Shown: positions 18,134-26,556 of the stretch, piece after piece
Layout of the letters: the number at the start of each line of letters is the position of its first letter
How positions within the stretch are numbered: the stretch's first letter is position 1
Origin: Microbispora sp. ZYX-F-249
GTDB lineage: Bacteria > Actinomycetota > Actinomycetes > Streptosporangiales > Streptosporangiaceae
NCBI RefSeq assembly: GCF_039649665.1
Contig: NZ_JBDJAW010000027.1
Span: forward strand, 45,844 to 109,843
Length of the DNA: 64,000 bases
Direction: 5' to 3'
Made by a program: the position numbers and the translations under genes
Notes under the pieces: generated by a model
What the model saw: only the letters and a program-made list of their open reading frames with translations
The model's database searches: none
Told to the model about the DNA's origin: nothing

Positions 18134-18712
18134 TCAGCCCAGCAGCGTCTTGAGGTCCTCGCGCAGGGCGGCGGCGTCGCGGAAGTGGACGGCGGCGAGC
18201 CCGGCCCGCTCGGCCGCCGCGACGTTCTCCAGCCGGTCGTCCACGAAGACGAGGTCTGCGGGGGCGACCCCGAGCCAGGCCACGGTCTCGTGGAAGATCT
18301 CCGCCTCCGGCTTCACCCGGCCCATCCTGCCGCTGTAGAAACGCGGGCCTATCGGACGCATGAACGGCAGCCCGTCGATGCCCTCGGCGACGCAGACCGG
18401 CATGTTGGACAGCAGCGCCATGGGCACCCCGACCCCGGCCAGCTCGTCGATGATCGCCACGGTCTCCTCGTTGGGCCGCGACCAGCTCGCCACGTCGAGG
18501 GCGACGACCGCCTCCAGGTCCGCACCGGCCATCGGCCTGCCGTACACGTGGGACCAGTACGCGGCGGGGTCGAGCGAGCCCCGGTCGAAGTCGAGCCGCA
18601 CCTCCCAGTAGCGGTCCTCGAACCCCGGATCACCTCCCGCCATGCGCGCGACGTCCTCGGGGGCCTGGGGAAGCGACACGACATTGCCGTAGTCGAAAAG
18701 CACAGTCTTCAT
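18134..18712 (-). CDS. HAD-superfamily hydrolase
   Basis: A 192-residue haloacid-dehalogenase-type hydrolase of the small epoxide-hydrolase-like/YihX class. Motif I is FDYGNVV (Asp7 nucleophile; the second acid is replaced by Gly), motif II LLSNMP, motif III Lys in KPEAEIF, and motif IV VFVDDRLEN. A helical cap lies between motifs I and II. Substrate unknown, probably a small phosphorylated metabolite. It follows the MFS gene tail to tail. Confidence 0.85.
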   Translation of the reverse strand: MKTVLFDYGNVVSLPQAPEDVARMAGGDPGFEDRYWEVRLDFDRGSLDPAAYWSHVYGRPMAGADLEAVVALDVASWSRPNEETVAIIDELAGVGVPMALLSNMPVCVAEGIDGLPFMRPIGPRFYSGRMGRVKPEAEIFHETVAWLGVAPADLVFVDDRLENVAAAERAGLAAVHFRDAAALREDLKTLLG

Positions 18713-18742
18713 GGTCGTACGATCATAACCCGTGTTCGGAAC

Positions 18743-19576
18743 TCAGGACACGTAGGTCTCGAGGTACTCGTTGGCGCTCCCGCAGCGCAGGTAGTTGCGC
18801 ACGGTGTGGAAGTCGAGCCAGTCGATGTCGCAGGAGACGTCCCGCTCGACGCCGTCGAAGCACGACGCCAGCACGGCCGGGATGGCGGCGATGTCGTCCT
18901 TGTCGGCGATGTTGACCCAGCGGCGCACCCCCGGCGGACGGGCCCCCCTGCCCCGCACCGGGACCGGCGCGAGCCGCTCGAAGACGACGTCGCGCATGCC
19001 GAGCGGGCTGCCCAGCGTCACGAACAGGTCGACCGAGATATCGGGATGCGCCCACAGCGCCTCGTACGCCACGACGCTGCCGAGCGAATGCGCGACGACC
19101 ACCCGGGGACGGCGCCTGCGCACGACGCCGGCCACCGCGTCGCGGGCCCGCACCCGCGGGTCGCCACCGCCCAGGTAGGCGGCCACCTCCGGGCAGAAGT
19201 CCTGCGCGAAGCGCACCGCCTGCGGGCCCATCCTCGTCAGCAGCCACTCGGCCAGCCGGTGGGCGAGACCCGTGAGCGACTCCCCCGCCACGTCCCGGAA
19301 GGGCCCGCCGAGCTGGGCCGCCCAGTCGGCGAGCACCAGCTTGGCCGGCGCCTCCATCTGCCGGGGCGGCTTCGGCGGCCCGCCGTGCAGGTGATGGGCG
19401 TAGTAGGCGATCTCGGCGAAGTACTCTCCGGTGCCGTCCCCGCGCCCGGTCAGGCCCTGGTGCAGATAGGCGTTCCACTTCGCCCGCATGGCCTCGGCGG
19501 CGCCGTCCGCCGACCGGCCCGCCTCCTCGTAGTAGTGGTACTTGCCGATGCCGTGGACGCCCACGATCGAGGTCAT
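18743..19576 (-). CDS. Alpha/beta-hydrolase (PGAP1-like) of unknown substrate
   Basis: A 277-residue cytoplasmic protein opening with VGVHGIGKYHYY, the oxyanion-loop strand of PGAP1-like hydrolases. The nucleophile elbow is AHSLGSVVAYEAL, with acid and histidine probably in DKDD and DWLDFHT. Such stand-alone hydrolases are often lipases or effector-type enzymes in actinobacteria. Nothing in the flanks fixes a function. Start ATG 19576 has GGGA nine bases ahead. No signal peptide. Confidence 0.7.
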   Translation of the reverse strand: MTSIVGVHGIGKYHYYEEAGRSADGAAEAMRAKWNAYLHQGLTGRGDGTGEYFAEIAYYAHHLHGGPPKPPRQMEAPAKLVLADWAAQLGGPFRDVAGESLTGLAHRLAEWLLTRMGPQAVRFAQDFCPEVAAYLGGGDPRVRARDAVAGVVRRRRPRVVVAHSLGSVVAYEALWAHPDISVDLFVTLGSPLGMRDVVFERLAPVPVRGRGARPPGVRRWVNIADKDDIAAIPAVLASCFDGVERDVSCDIDWLDFHTVRNYLRCGSANEYLETYVS

Positions 19577-19726
19577 GCTCCGTCATCCCTTCGCCGGAAT
19601 ACCGGGGGTCACTGTGCACGACGCGATGGACCGCGACAACCACCGGCGAAGTTCACGGTGATAAATGGCGAGCGGTGGTGGTATTCACCGAGATAAGTTG
19701 GTCGTCCCGATCGAGGAAGGAACGTC

Positions 19727-20149
19727 ATGACAGGCCCGTTGCACGTGCGCGGCTCGATCGTCGTGCCCGAGGCGGAGCTCGCCTGGCGTTTCTCCCGCTC
19801 CTCGGGCCCCGGCGGTCAGGGCGTCAACACCACCGACAGCCGGGTCGAGCTGAGCTTCGACCTCGCGCACACGGCCGCCCTCGGCCCGGCGCTGAAGGCC
19901 CGCGCGGCCGAACGGCTCGCCGCCCGCCTCGTGGACGGCGTGATCACGGTGGCGGCCTCGGAGCACCGCTCGCAGCTGCGCAACCGGGAGGCGGCGCGGG
20001 AACGGCTCGCCGCCCTGCTCCGCGACGCGGTCGCGCCGCCGCCGAAGCGCCGCCGCCCGACCAAGCCGTCCAAGGGCGCGGTCGAGCGCCGCCTCGCGGC
20101 CAAGAAGCACCGCTCCGACCTCAAGCGCCTGCGCCGCGCCGAGGGCTGA
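19727..20149 (+). CDS. arfB: Alternative ribosome-rescue factor / peptidyl-tRNA hydrolase
   Basis: A 140-residue release-factor-like hydrolase. The catalytic GGQ (29-31, in SSGPGGQGVNTTDSRVEL) frees peptides from ribosomes stalled on mRNAs without a stop codon. The C-terminal Lys/Arg-rich tail (RRRPTKPSKGAVERRL, LKRLRRAEG) enters the empty mRNA channel, as in ArfB/YaeJ. AGGAAGGA precedes the ATG. Length is normal. Single gene. Confidence 0.92.
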   Translation: MTGPLHVRGSIVVPEAELAWRFSRSSGPGGQGVNTTDSRVELSFDLAHTAALGPALKARAAERLAARLVDGVITVAASEHRSQLRNREAARERLAALLRDAVAPPPKRRRPTKPSKGAVERRLAAKKHRSDLKRLRRAEG

Positions 20150-20373
20150 GCCCACCCCCTGCAGCACCGCCCCAGACGGCGAAAACGGCCATATCAAACG
20201 GCGTCCTCAATGAAGCGACAATCGGTGGGATAAGAGCTCGCCGAGGTTCGTTTGCCGCTCCGGCCGCCGCGGAAATTCGGCGTACATCGATCCGTTCACG
20301 GATCACGGAGCGGACATTCTCGCCACCAGGAAGAACTCGGGCATTCTGGCGAGAATTGATTAAAGGGGTGCAA

Positions 20374-22215
20374 TTGCCCACACTCAGCGACTTTGTCAGA
20401 GCCTTCGCGATAAGTGCCGCCTTGACCGTCGCCTGTCCCCTGCTGGACGGCGTCGCCACAGCCACCGTGGAGGTGGATTCCGTCGGCACCGCCGGCCTTT
20501 CTCCCACGCCGCCGTACGGCGGACCCGGCGGCGCTTCGCATGGCGGCGGGAACAAGAACAAGAACAAGAACAAGAAGAGGCAGCGGCAGTATTCGCACCA
20601 GAAGAACGCGCAGAAGCAACACGCGCTGCGAGATCTCACCCAGATCCTGGCACCGCTCCAGAAAGCCGGCACGGACACCCGGGCGCTGCCCTACAACTGG
20701 CAGGCCGCGGACGCGAAGACGGCTCCGTGGACCGGCCTGCACGGCGTTCACAGTGTGGACGACAGGTCGCGGGACAAGCAGGTCGTCCGCGACCCGGCGC
20801 CGGGGACCGCAGCGGACCCGGCTGCGGATCCAGCCGTCGACCCGCCCGCGGACCCGCCGGCAGACCCGCCCGCGACCCCCGTGGTGGGGGCGCAACCCGT
20901 CCCGACCCCGGTCCCGATGCGCACCACGGGCACCGGCGACTACACCCTGAGCTGGAACGACCGCAACCCGCAGGGGAACACGTACGGCGACCTCATCCAG
21001 CAACTCCGCCAGGACCTCCAGTTCACGCAGCCCGGCTACAGCTACACGAAGGTGTCGGAACTGCTGGCCGCCTCCCTGCCCGGCGGCCCCTTCGCCAACC
21101 GGAGATGCCCTGCCCCGATGGAGGACAGCGGGGCGCTGGTCACCCCTCAGGGTGAGCGGGTCCGCAACGTGACCGACTGGTTCTGCCTGGCGCCCGACGA
21201 CACCGATGGCATGTGGACGCCGCAGGGGATCAGCGGCACCTGGGACTCGACCGCCCAGGGGACGGCCTACGACGACACCGCCAGGGCGTTCGTGTTCACC
21301 TGGCACGGGCCGGCCAACAACTCGTCGCGCGTGACCTTCCTGAACGAGGTGGGAGTCGGGCCGTTCAACCATTACGAGCACGTTCTTCTGGTGAATCCGT
21401 TCAGGGACGCGAGCGGTCCCGTCTCCTTCGATCCCATGAGCATCCACGCCGGCGGAGTCGTCTGGTATCACCAATATCTGCTGATCGCCGACGACAGCAA
21501 GGAAAATCCGGAGAACAACGGGATCCTCGTCTTCGACCTGCGCGACCTCTTCGATCTGGGATTGAGCGCGGTCAGCGACATCACCGACACCGGGAGGCCC
21601 ATCGGCCTGCACAACGGCACCTACTATTCCCAGGGAAACCGGTACATCCTGCCCCTGCGAGGCATCTGGCGGCCACAGGTCACCGGCGTGCGGTGCGCGT
21701 CCATGAGCAGCCCGCCGTGCTTCGGATATCTCGGCCTCGACCGGAGCACGAGTCCGCCGAGCGTGCTCACCGGTGAATGGTGCGACGCCCGGCAGCCCAC
21801 GCCCACCTGCAGGCCGGCCTCACCGCAGGCGGCGGCCCCGACAGGCCGCGTCGCGCGGTACAGGATGGCCCCCGACAACAGCGCATGCGACCGCGGGTGC
21901 CTCGCGTACGGCTCGGACGGCAGGGCGCGCGCGACCGCGGCGTACACGCAGCCGACCCCCTGGACGCAGGGCGGCATCTCGTGGAACGGCCTCTACCAGT
22001 TCACGATGAGCAACAACAAGACGGCCACCCTGGGCCGGCGGTACGACGCGGTCCCGGGGCAGCCGCCGGTGCCGCACTTCGCGGCCAGGGGTGTGCAGGA
22101 GCTCTACTGGCACCGAGCCGGCGGCCCGGCCCAGCCTCCGATCCTGTGGTCGATCACCGAAGGGGAAGGGGTGAAGAACCGGGTGTTGTACGGCGTCAAT
22201 CCCTGGATCCCGTAG
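20374..22215 (+). CDS. Large secreted protein of unknown function
   Basis: A 613-residue protein with an N-terminal signal peptide (AFAISAALTVACPLLDGVATA) when started at TTG 20374, which has AAGGGG five bases ahead. A low-complexity stretch follows: an Asn-Lys repeat near 60-67, a basic Gln/Lys region, and an Asp-Pro/Ala repeat (DPPADPPADPPATP) near 155-168. From about residue 185 the protein is globular, with conserved-looking blocks such as DYTLSWNDRNPQGNTYGD, FVFTWHGPANNSSRVTF and NPENNGILVFDLRD, many aromatic residues and several Cys. It reads like an extracellular beta-rich binding or enzyme domain. No family was recognised. Codon use is softer (less GC) than its neighbours. Confidence 0.7.
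   Translation: MPTLSDFVRAFAISAALTVACPLLDGVATATVEVDSVGTAGLSPTPPYGGPGGASHGGGNKNKNKNKKRQRQYSHQKNAQKQHALRDLTQILAPLQKAGTDTRALPYNWQAADAKTAPWTGLHGVHSVDDRSRDKQVVRDPAPGTAADPAADPAVDPPADPPADPPATPVVGAQPVPTPVPMRTTGTGDYTLSWNDRNPQGNTYGDLIQQLRQDLQFTQPGYSYTKVSELLAASLPGGPFANRRCPAPMEDSGALVTPQGERVRNVTDWFCLAPDDTDGMWTPQGISGTWDSTAQGTAYDDTARAFVFTWHGPANNSSRVTFLNEVGVGPFNHYEHVLLVNPFRDASGPVSFDPMSIHAGGVVWYHQYLLIADDSKENPENNGILVFDLRDLFDLGLSAVSDITDTGRPIGLHNGTYYSQGNRYILPLRGIWRPQVTGVRCASMSSPPCFGYLGLDRSTSPPSVLTGEWCDARQPTPTCRPASPQAAAPTGRVARYRMAPDNSACDRGCLAYGSDGRARATAAYTQPTPWTQGGISWNGLYQFTMSNNKTATLGRRYDAVPGQPPVPHFAARGVQELYWHRAGGPAQPPILWSITEGEGVKNRVLYGVNPWIP
20551..20574 (+). repeat. Tandem hexanucleotide AACAAG x4
   Basis: Four exact copies of AACAAG encode four Asn-Lys pairs in the linker of the secreted protein. 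Slippage could change linker length in frame (6-base steps). Confidence 0.9.
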
Positions 22216-22717
22216 GCCGGCGCGGCGAGTCGCTCTCCCCGGAGGCTCCGTCTCCGGGGAGAGCCCCCGACGCCCGCGCGAGATGGGCGGCGATGGCGTC
22301 CTCCCAGGAGCGCAGGAACGCGGGGTATCCGGCGGCGAACTCGGCCAGCTCGGCCTCCGCCCCGGCGGTCAGCGGGGTGAGGTCGTAGGTGACCGTCACG
22401 TCGCTGTGACTCTGCGGGAGGGGCGCGAGCGTCACGCCGACGGTCCCCGCGTGGACCCCCTCGCGAACGCGGGCGTAGGAGACCGACCGGCCGGGCTCAC
22501 GGTCCACGACGATCCACGTGGTGGTCGCGTCATCCCCGTGGGTCTGGAACACCGTCCCGGACGCGGTGTCGTCCTCGGTCCCCTCCGGGAACCGCGGATC
22601 CCATCCCTCCACCCAGTCACGTTCGCCGTACGGCGTGAACAGCCGGAACGCCTCGGCGGGCGGGAGCGCGACCCGCAGCCGGCCGGTCAGGCGGCGACGC
22701 CGCGGCCCGGCGCTCAC
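22196..22717 (-). CDS. SRPBCC (START/Bet v1-like) family protein
   Basis: A 173-residue protein with the SRPBCC hydrophobic-pocket fold: RLRVALPPAEAFRLFTPYGERDWVEGW at the start, central strands TTTWIVVDREPGRSVSYARV, and a long C-terminal helix (AEFAAGYPAFLRSWEDAIAAHL). The ligand is unknown. Its GTG start overlaps the stop of the upstream small regulator in GTGA and has GGAGGAGAG directly ahead. Its 3' end overlaps the secreted protein gene by 20 bases on the other strand. Confidence 0.8.
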   Translation of the reverse strand: MSAGPRRRRLTGRLRVALPPAEAFRLFTPYGERDWVEGWDPRFPEGTEDDTASGTVFQTHGDDATTTWIVVDREPGRSVSYARVREGVHAGTVGVTLAPLPQSHSDVTVTYDLTPLTAGAEAELAEFAAGYPAFLRSWEDAIAAHLARASGALPGDGASGESDSPRRPTGSRD

Positions 22718-22956
22718 CTCTCCTCCAGCCGGTGGGCGTCGGCCGCGGTGAGCGTCAGGCCGTAGACCTCCCTGAGCTGCCCGATCTTCGCGAGGGTCTC
22801 CGGCCCGAACGGCGCCCTGCCCTCGAAGGCGTGCAGGACGATCCCCTCGACCAGATCGCCGAGGGACATGTCCAGGTATTCGGCCAGGCCCTTGAGCACC
22901 TTCAACGTGTTGCGCTCGATGCGCAGACCGGTCTGCGCGCGCTCAACTGTTACCAT
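22714..22956 (-). CDS. Small ribbon-helix-helix-like regulator
   Basis: An 80-residue protein. After a short strand (TGLRIERNT) come two helices (LKVLKGLAEYL, SLGDLVEGIVLHAF), the order of a ribbon-helix-helix DNA-binding fold, with a C-terminal tail. The ATG at 22956 lies inside a set of TGTTACCA repeats that look like its own operator. It is coupled to the SRPBCC gene. The family assignment is from pattern only. Confidence 0.6.
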   Translation of the reverse strand: MVTVERAQTGLRIERNTLKVLKGLAEYLDMSLGDLVEGIVLHAFEGRAPFGPETLAKIGQLREVYGLTLTAADAHRLEER

Positions 22957-22971
22957 GTTACCAAGATAACA
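22948..22971. promoter_or_regulatory. Tandem TGTTACCA repeats overlapping a start codon
   Basis: Two adjacent copies of TGTTACCA (22948-22955, 22956-22963) are followed by AGATAACA (22964-22971), close to the reverse complement of the unit. They cover the start of the ribbon-helix-helix gene, so protein binding would block both RNA polymerase and the message start. Tandem short sites suit ribbon-helix-helix dimers. Confidence 0.55.
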
Positions 22972-22975
22972 TCGT

Positions 22976-23611
22976 TCACAGTCGTCGGTCCTGCATCTCC
23001 CAGATGTGGTCGGCCACGTGCCAGACGATGCGACGCGCGGCGTATCGGACGGGCCAGCCCTCACCACCGGGAGGGAATGCCTCGGCGGGCCGCTCGAGCG
23101 CCCGCGCGATGTCCGCGCGCATGGCGACGAGGCCGGCCTCGTCCTTGAAGGGCTTGTGCCGCACGCCGATCTTCCGGGCGTACGCGCGCTCTGCCTCCAC
23201 GACGTGGGAGACCATCTTGTCCCGGTCCCTGCCCCCGCCCCTGGGGCCCTTGCGCAGTTCCTCGGGAGACGCGGCGGCCACCTCCGCGAACACCGCCCAC
23301 GCCGCGCGGGCGAGGGCGGCCGTACGCGCGGCCTCCGGCGCCTCCACCGGTTCCCGGTCGAAGTCCGGGATGGCGGAGATCGCGCCGAAGTCCGTCGTGC
23401 TGTCGCCCTGCACGCGCGCGACGACCTCCGGTTCCCCCGGCGCGAACTCCAGCCCGGCCCGCTCGGCGATCACCCGGAAGCGCGGCGTGTAGTCCACGAG
23501 TGTGCCGAGCGCGGCCTCCTCGGTCTTGCCGATGCGGCACCAGCCCGGCCAGTCGATCGAACAGGCGAAGACCCTCTTGGGGCCGATTTCCAGGTAGACG
23601 CGATGGTTCAT
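22976..23611 (-). CDS. DinB-like four-helix protein
   Basis: A 211-residue protein. The first 100 residues form a domain opening with MNHRVYLEIGPKRVFACSID; the rest is a helical bundle with His residues spaced as in DinB/metal-dependent thiol-transferase folds (VSHVVEAERAYAR and IVWHVADHIWEM). Substrate unknown. Start ATG 23611 is preferred to 23623 because family members begin near NHRVYL, but neither has a strong ribosome site. It is immediately upstream of the ribbon-helix-helix/SRPBCC pair on the same strand. Confidence 0.72.
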   Translation of the reverse strand: MNHRVYLEIGPKRVFACSIDWPGWCRIGKTEEAALGTLVDYTPRFRVIAERAGLEFAPGEPEVVARVQGDSTTDFGAISAIPDFDREPVEAPEAARTAALARAAWAVFAEVAAASPEELRKGPRGGGRDRDKMVSHVVEAERAYARKIGVRHKPFKDEAGLVAMRADIARALERPAEAFPPGGEGWPVRYAARRIVWHVADHIWEMQDRRL

Positions 23612-23653
23612 GCCGGCCAGCATGGCAGCCGTACCTGACAGGCTCCGGCAGGT

Positions 23654-24433
23654 TCAGACCAGGTCGATGAGATCGGCCACGGAGTTGACCACCTGGGTGG
23701 GCCGGAACGGGTACCGGTCGATCTGGTCCTTCTGCGTGACGCCGGTGAGCACGAGGATCGTGTGCAGGCCGGCCTCGATGCCGCAGACCACATCGGTGTC
23801 CATCCGGTCACCGATCATGGCGGTGGTCTCGCTGTGCGCGTCGATCTGGTTGAGCGCGCTGCGCATCATCATCGGGTTCGGCTTGCCGACGAAGTACGGC
23901 TCGACCCCGGTCGCCTTGGTGATCATCGCGGCCACCGCGCCGCAGGCCGGCAGCGAGCCCTCCGTCGAGGGGCCGATGGGGTCGGGGTTGGTCGCGATGA
24001 ACCGGGCGCCGTTGTCGATCAGCCGGATCGCCCGCGTTATCGACGTGAAGCTGTAGGTGCGGGTCTCACCCAGCACGACGTAGTCCGGGTCGAGGTCGGT
24101 CAGCACGTAGCCGACCTCGTGCAGGGCCGTGGTCAGCCCCGCCTCGCCGATCACGTACGCCGAGCCCTCGGGCCGCTGGTCGGCGAGGAACTTGGCCGTG
24201 GCCAGCGCGGAGGTCCAGATCGACTCGGGCGGCACGTCCAGACCGGCCGCGCGCAGCCGTACGGACAGGTCGCGGGCGGTGTAGATCGAGTTGTTGGTGA
24301 GGACGAGGAACCGCTTCCCCGACTCCTTCAGCCGCCTGATGAACTCGTCGGCACCCGGCACCGGCTGGCCCTCGTGGACCAGCACCCCGTCCATATCGGA
24401 CAACCACGACTCAATGGGCTTACGCTCGCTCAT
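23654..24433 (-). CDS. HAD-IIA phosphatase (NagD-like)
   Basis: A 259-residue sugar/nucleotide phosphatase of the NagD/p-nitrophenylphosphatase type. Motif I is [12 protein letters not shown] (Asp nucleophile DxD), motif [10 protein letters not shown], the C2-type cap lies between II and III, motif III is [13 protein letters not shown] and motif [12 protein letters not shown]. Length is typical. Start ATG 24433 (MSERKP). The physiological substrate cannot be deduced. A TCCGGA double repeat lies between it and the divergent oxidoreductase. Confidence 0.88.
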   Translation of the reverse strand: MSERKPIESWLSDMDGVLVHEGQPVPGADEFIRRLKESGKRFLVLTNNSIYTARDLSVRLRAAGLDVPPESIWTSALATAKFLADQRPEGSAYVIGEAGLTTALHEVGYVLTDLDPDYVVLGETRTYSFTSITRAIRLIDNGARFIATNPDPIGPSTEGSLPACGAVAAMITKATGVEPYFVGKPNPMMMRSALNQIDAHSETTAMIGDRMDTDVVCGIEAGLHTILVLTGVTQKDQIDRYPFRPTQVVNSVADLIDLV

Positions 24434-24483
24434 GCGTCCAAGCATGGCAGGTGGCGGAGGAGTGAAGCACATCACGCGCCGCG

Positions 24484-24499
24484 TCCGGAAATATCCGGA
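24484..24499. promoter_or_regulatory. TCCGGA-AATA-TCCGGA repeat in divergent promoter
   Basis: Two self-complementary TCCGGA half sites around AATA form a 16-base inverted repeat, 24 bases before the start at 24523 and 51 bases from the divergent start at 24433. Likely a dimeric regulator site, but no regulator gene is adjacent. Confidence 0.4.
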
Positions 24500-24522
24500 T
24501 GCGACCTCAGGTTGGGCCCAGC

Positions 24523-25566
24523 ATGAGCGATGACAACATCCGTGGGGTGCCGCGCGGGACGGCCGAGGTGCCACTGTCGATCCTGGAGCTCGCGACCGTC
24601 GGGGAGGGCACGACGCCCGGCGAGGCGCTGCGCGACGCCACCGGGCTGGCCCGGCGGGCCGAAGAGTGGGGCTACCACCGCATCTGGGTCGCCGAGCACC
24701 ACGGCATGCCCGGAGTGGCCAGCTCCTCCCCGGCCGTACTCATCGCGCACCTCGCGGCGGCGACCAGGTCGATCCGGATCGGTTCCGGCGGCGTGATGCT
24801 GCCCAACCACGCCCCGCTGGTGATCGCCGAGCAGTTCGGCACGCTGCACGCCCTGCACCCCGGCCGCATCGACCTCGGCCTCGGCCGCGCCCCCGGCACC
24901 GACATGGCCACGGCCAACGCCCTGCGCCGCTCGGCCGAGGTGGACCCGGACGAGTTCCCCCAGCAGGTGGCCGAGCTGACCGGCTTCCTCGACGGCGCCT
25001 TCCCGCCCGGCCACCCCTACGAGAAGATCCAGGCGGTGCCGCGCGGCGACGACCGGCCGCCGATCTGGCTGCTCGGCTCCAGCGGGTTCAGCGCCAGGCT
25101 GGCCGGGCTGCTCGGGCTGCCGTTCGCCTTCGCCCACCACTTCAGCGCCGCCAACACCGAGCCCGCGCTCGACCTCTACCGCTCCTCCTTCCGGCCCTCG
25201 CAGGTGCTCGACCGGCCGTACGCGCTGATCGGCGTGGCGGCCGTCGCCGCCGACACCGAGGAGGAGGCGCTGCGGCAGACCATGCCGGGCGCGCTGTCGT
25301 GGCTGCGCCTGCGGCAGGGCCGGCCCGGCCGCACCCCCACTCCGGAGGAGGCGGAGGCGTACCCGTACACCCCGATGGAGCGGGAGTTCGTCCGCGAACG
25401 GCTGTCGACCGTGGTGCACGGCGACCCGCAGACCGTGCGGGCCGGGCTGGAGGAGCTGCGCAAGCGCACCGGGGCCGACGAGCTGATGATCACCACGCAG
25501 GTCCACGGCGGCGCGGCACGCCTGCGCTCCTACGAGCTGATCGCCCGCGCGTACGGAATGATCTAG
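24523..25566 (+). CDS. Luciferase-like (LLM class) flavin-dependent oxidoreductase
   Basis: A 347-residue TIM-barrel monooxygenase of the MsnO8/luciferase-like group. Typical blocks: [61 protein letters not shown] and [11 protein letters not shown]. It would use FMNH2 to oxidise an organic substrate. Start ATG 24523 is preferred to the in-frame 24499, which falls in the TCCGGA repeat. Its TAG stop and the stop of the convergent neighbour share the four bases CTAG. Confidence 0.85.
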   Translation: MSDDNIRGVPRGTAEVPLSILELATVGEGTTPGEALRDATGLARRAEEWGYHRIWVAEHHGMPGVASSSPAVLIAHLAAATRSIRIGSGGVMLPNHAPLVIAEQFGTLHALHPGRIDLGLGRAPGTDMATANALRRSAEVDPDEFPQQVAELTGFLDGAFPPGHPYEKIQAVPRGDDRPPIWLLGSSGFSARLAGLLGLPFAFAHHFSAANTEPALDLYRSSFRPSQVLDRPYALIGVAAVAADTEEEALRQTMPGALSWLRLRQGRPGRTPTPEEAEAYPYTPMEREFVRERLSTVVHGDPQTVRAGLEELRKRTGADELMITTQVHGGAARLRSYELIARAYGMI

Positions 25567-26453
25567 GGGGCGAGGGCCTCCAGGGCCTCTTCGGCGCGGC
25601 GCATGGAGTCGCGGGGGTCGGCCTCGGGGTTGCCGATCTCCGGGTCGAAGTTGAGGTCGTGGAAGACCTCGGTCACGCCCTTGGCCGCGAGGTCCTCCAC
25701 GTCCCGCCGGATCTTGTCGTAGGACCCGGTCAGCGGGCCCTCGTCCCCCGCGCGGACACGGGTGACGCCGCGGACGACGAACCGCAGCGCCTCCGGGTCG
25801 CGGCCCGCCTGCCGGGCCGACTCCTTCACGATGGCGATCTGCTGGTCGATCGTGCCCAGGTCGGCGCGGCTGGAGCTGATCCAGCCGTCGGCGATCCGCC
25901 CGGCCCGTTCCAGCGCCACCCGGGCGGTGCCGCCCAGCATGACGCTCGGCGGGGTGGCCGGTCTGGGGTCCTGGTGGGAGGCCGGCACCTCGTAGAACTC
26001 GCCCTTGTGCTCGACGACGTCCTCGGTCCAGAGCCGCCGCAGCAGGCCGACGTACTCCTCCGCGCGTCTGCCGCGCCGCTCCATCGGCACGCCGGAGGCG
26101 GCGAACTCCTCGGGCAGCCAGCCGAGCCCCAGGCCCACGTCGAGTCTGCCGCCGGACACCTCCTGCAGGGAGGCGAGCTGCTTGGCCATCAGGACCGGGG
26201 AGACGAACGGCAGGTTGAGCACGGCCACCCCGAGGCGTACCCGCTCGGTGACGGCCGCCACGTACGCGAGCGCGACGACGGGATCGTGCACGCTCCGGTA
26301 GACCGGCCCCATCGGGTTGCCGACGGGGTAGAGCAGCCGCTGGAACGCCCAGACGCCGTGATAGCCGAGTTCGTCGGCGCGGCGCGCGATCCGCTTCATG
26401 TTCTCCGGCGTCGCCCACGAGCCCGACACCGGCACGGAAAACCCAATCCTCAT
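25563..26453 (-). CDS. F420-dependent-type LLM oxidoreductase (TIGR03619-like)
   Basis: A 296-residue luciferase-like protein resembling the actinobacterial F420-dependent group. Key blocks are [54 protein letters not shown] and [17 protein letters not shown]. Cofactor (F420 or FMN) is inferred from the family. A small palindrome lies four bases upstream of its ATG and a second, related one abuts the start of the divergent kinase gene, so the two are probably co-regulated. Confidence 0.82.
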   Translation of the reverse strand: MRIGFSVPVSGSWATPENMKRIARRADELGYHGVWAFQRLLYPVGNPMGPVYRSVHDPVVALAYVAAVTERVRLGVAVLNLPFVSPVLMAKQLASLQEVSGGRLDVGLGLGWLPEEFAASGVPMERRGRRAEEYVGLLRRLWTEDVVEHKGEFYEVPASHQDPRPATPPSVMLGGTARVALERAGRIADGWISSSRADLGTIDQQIAIVKESARQAGRDPEALRFVVRGVTRVRAGDEGPLTGSYDKIRRDVEDLAAKGVTEVFHDLNFDPEIGNPEADPRDSMRRAEEALEALAP

Positions 26454-26457
26454 AACC

Positions 26458-26472
26458 GCACCCTAAGGGTGC
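26458..26472. promoter_or_regulatory. Palindrome 1 of a pair (GCACCCT-A-AGGGTGC)
   Basis: A 7-base-arm palindrome four bases from the oxidoreductase start at 26453. It shares the ACCCTA/AGGGT core with the longer palindrome at 26533-26556, whose centre is about 80 bases away. Confidence 0.55.
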
Positions 26473-26532
26473 CCCCTTCGATCTTCCGCCTACTGCGGTC
26501 GCCCAGGCGGTCCTCGCTACGGCGAGATCGGC

Positions 26533-26556
26533 GGGGGACACCCTAGGGTGTCCCCC
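26533..26556. promoter_or_regulatory. Palindrome 2 of a pair (24-base perfect)
   Basis: GGGGGACACCCT (26533-26544) is followed directly by its exact complement (26545-26556). It ends at the base before the GTG at 26557. Sequence core and position match palindrome 1, suggesting one dimeric regulator that controls both divergent genes. Confidence 0.6.
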
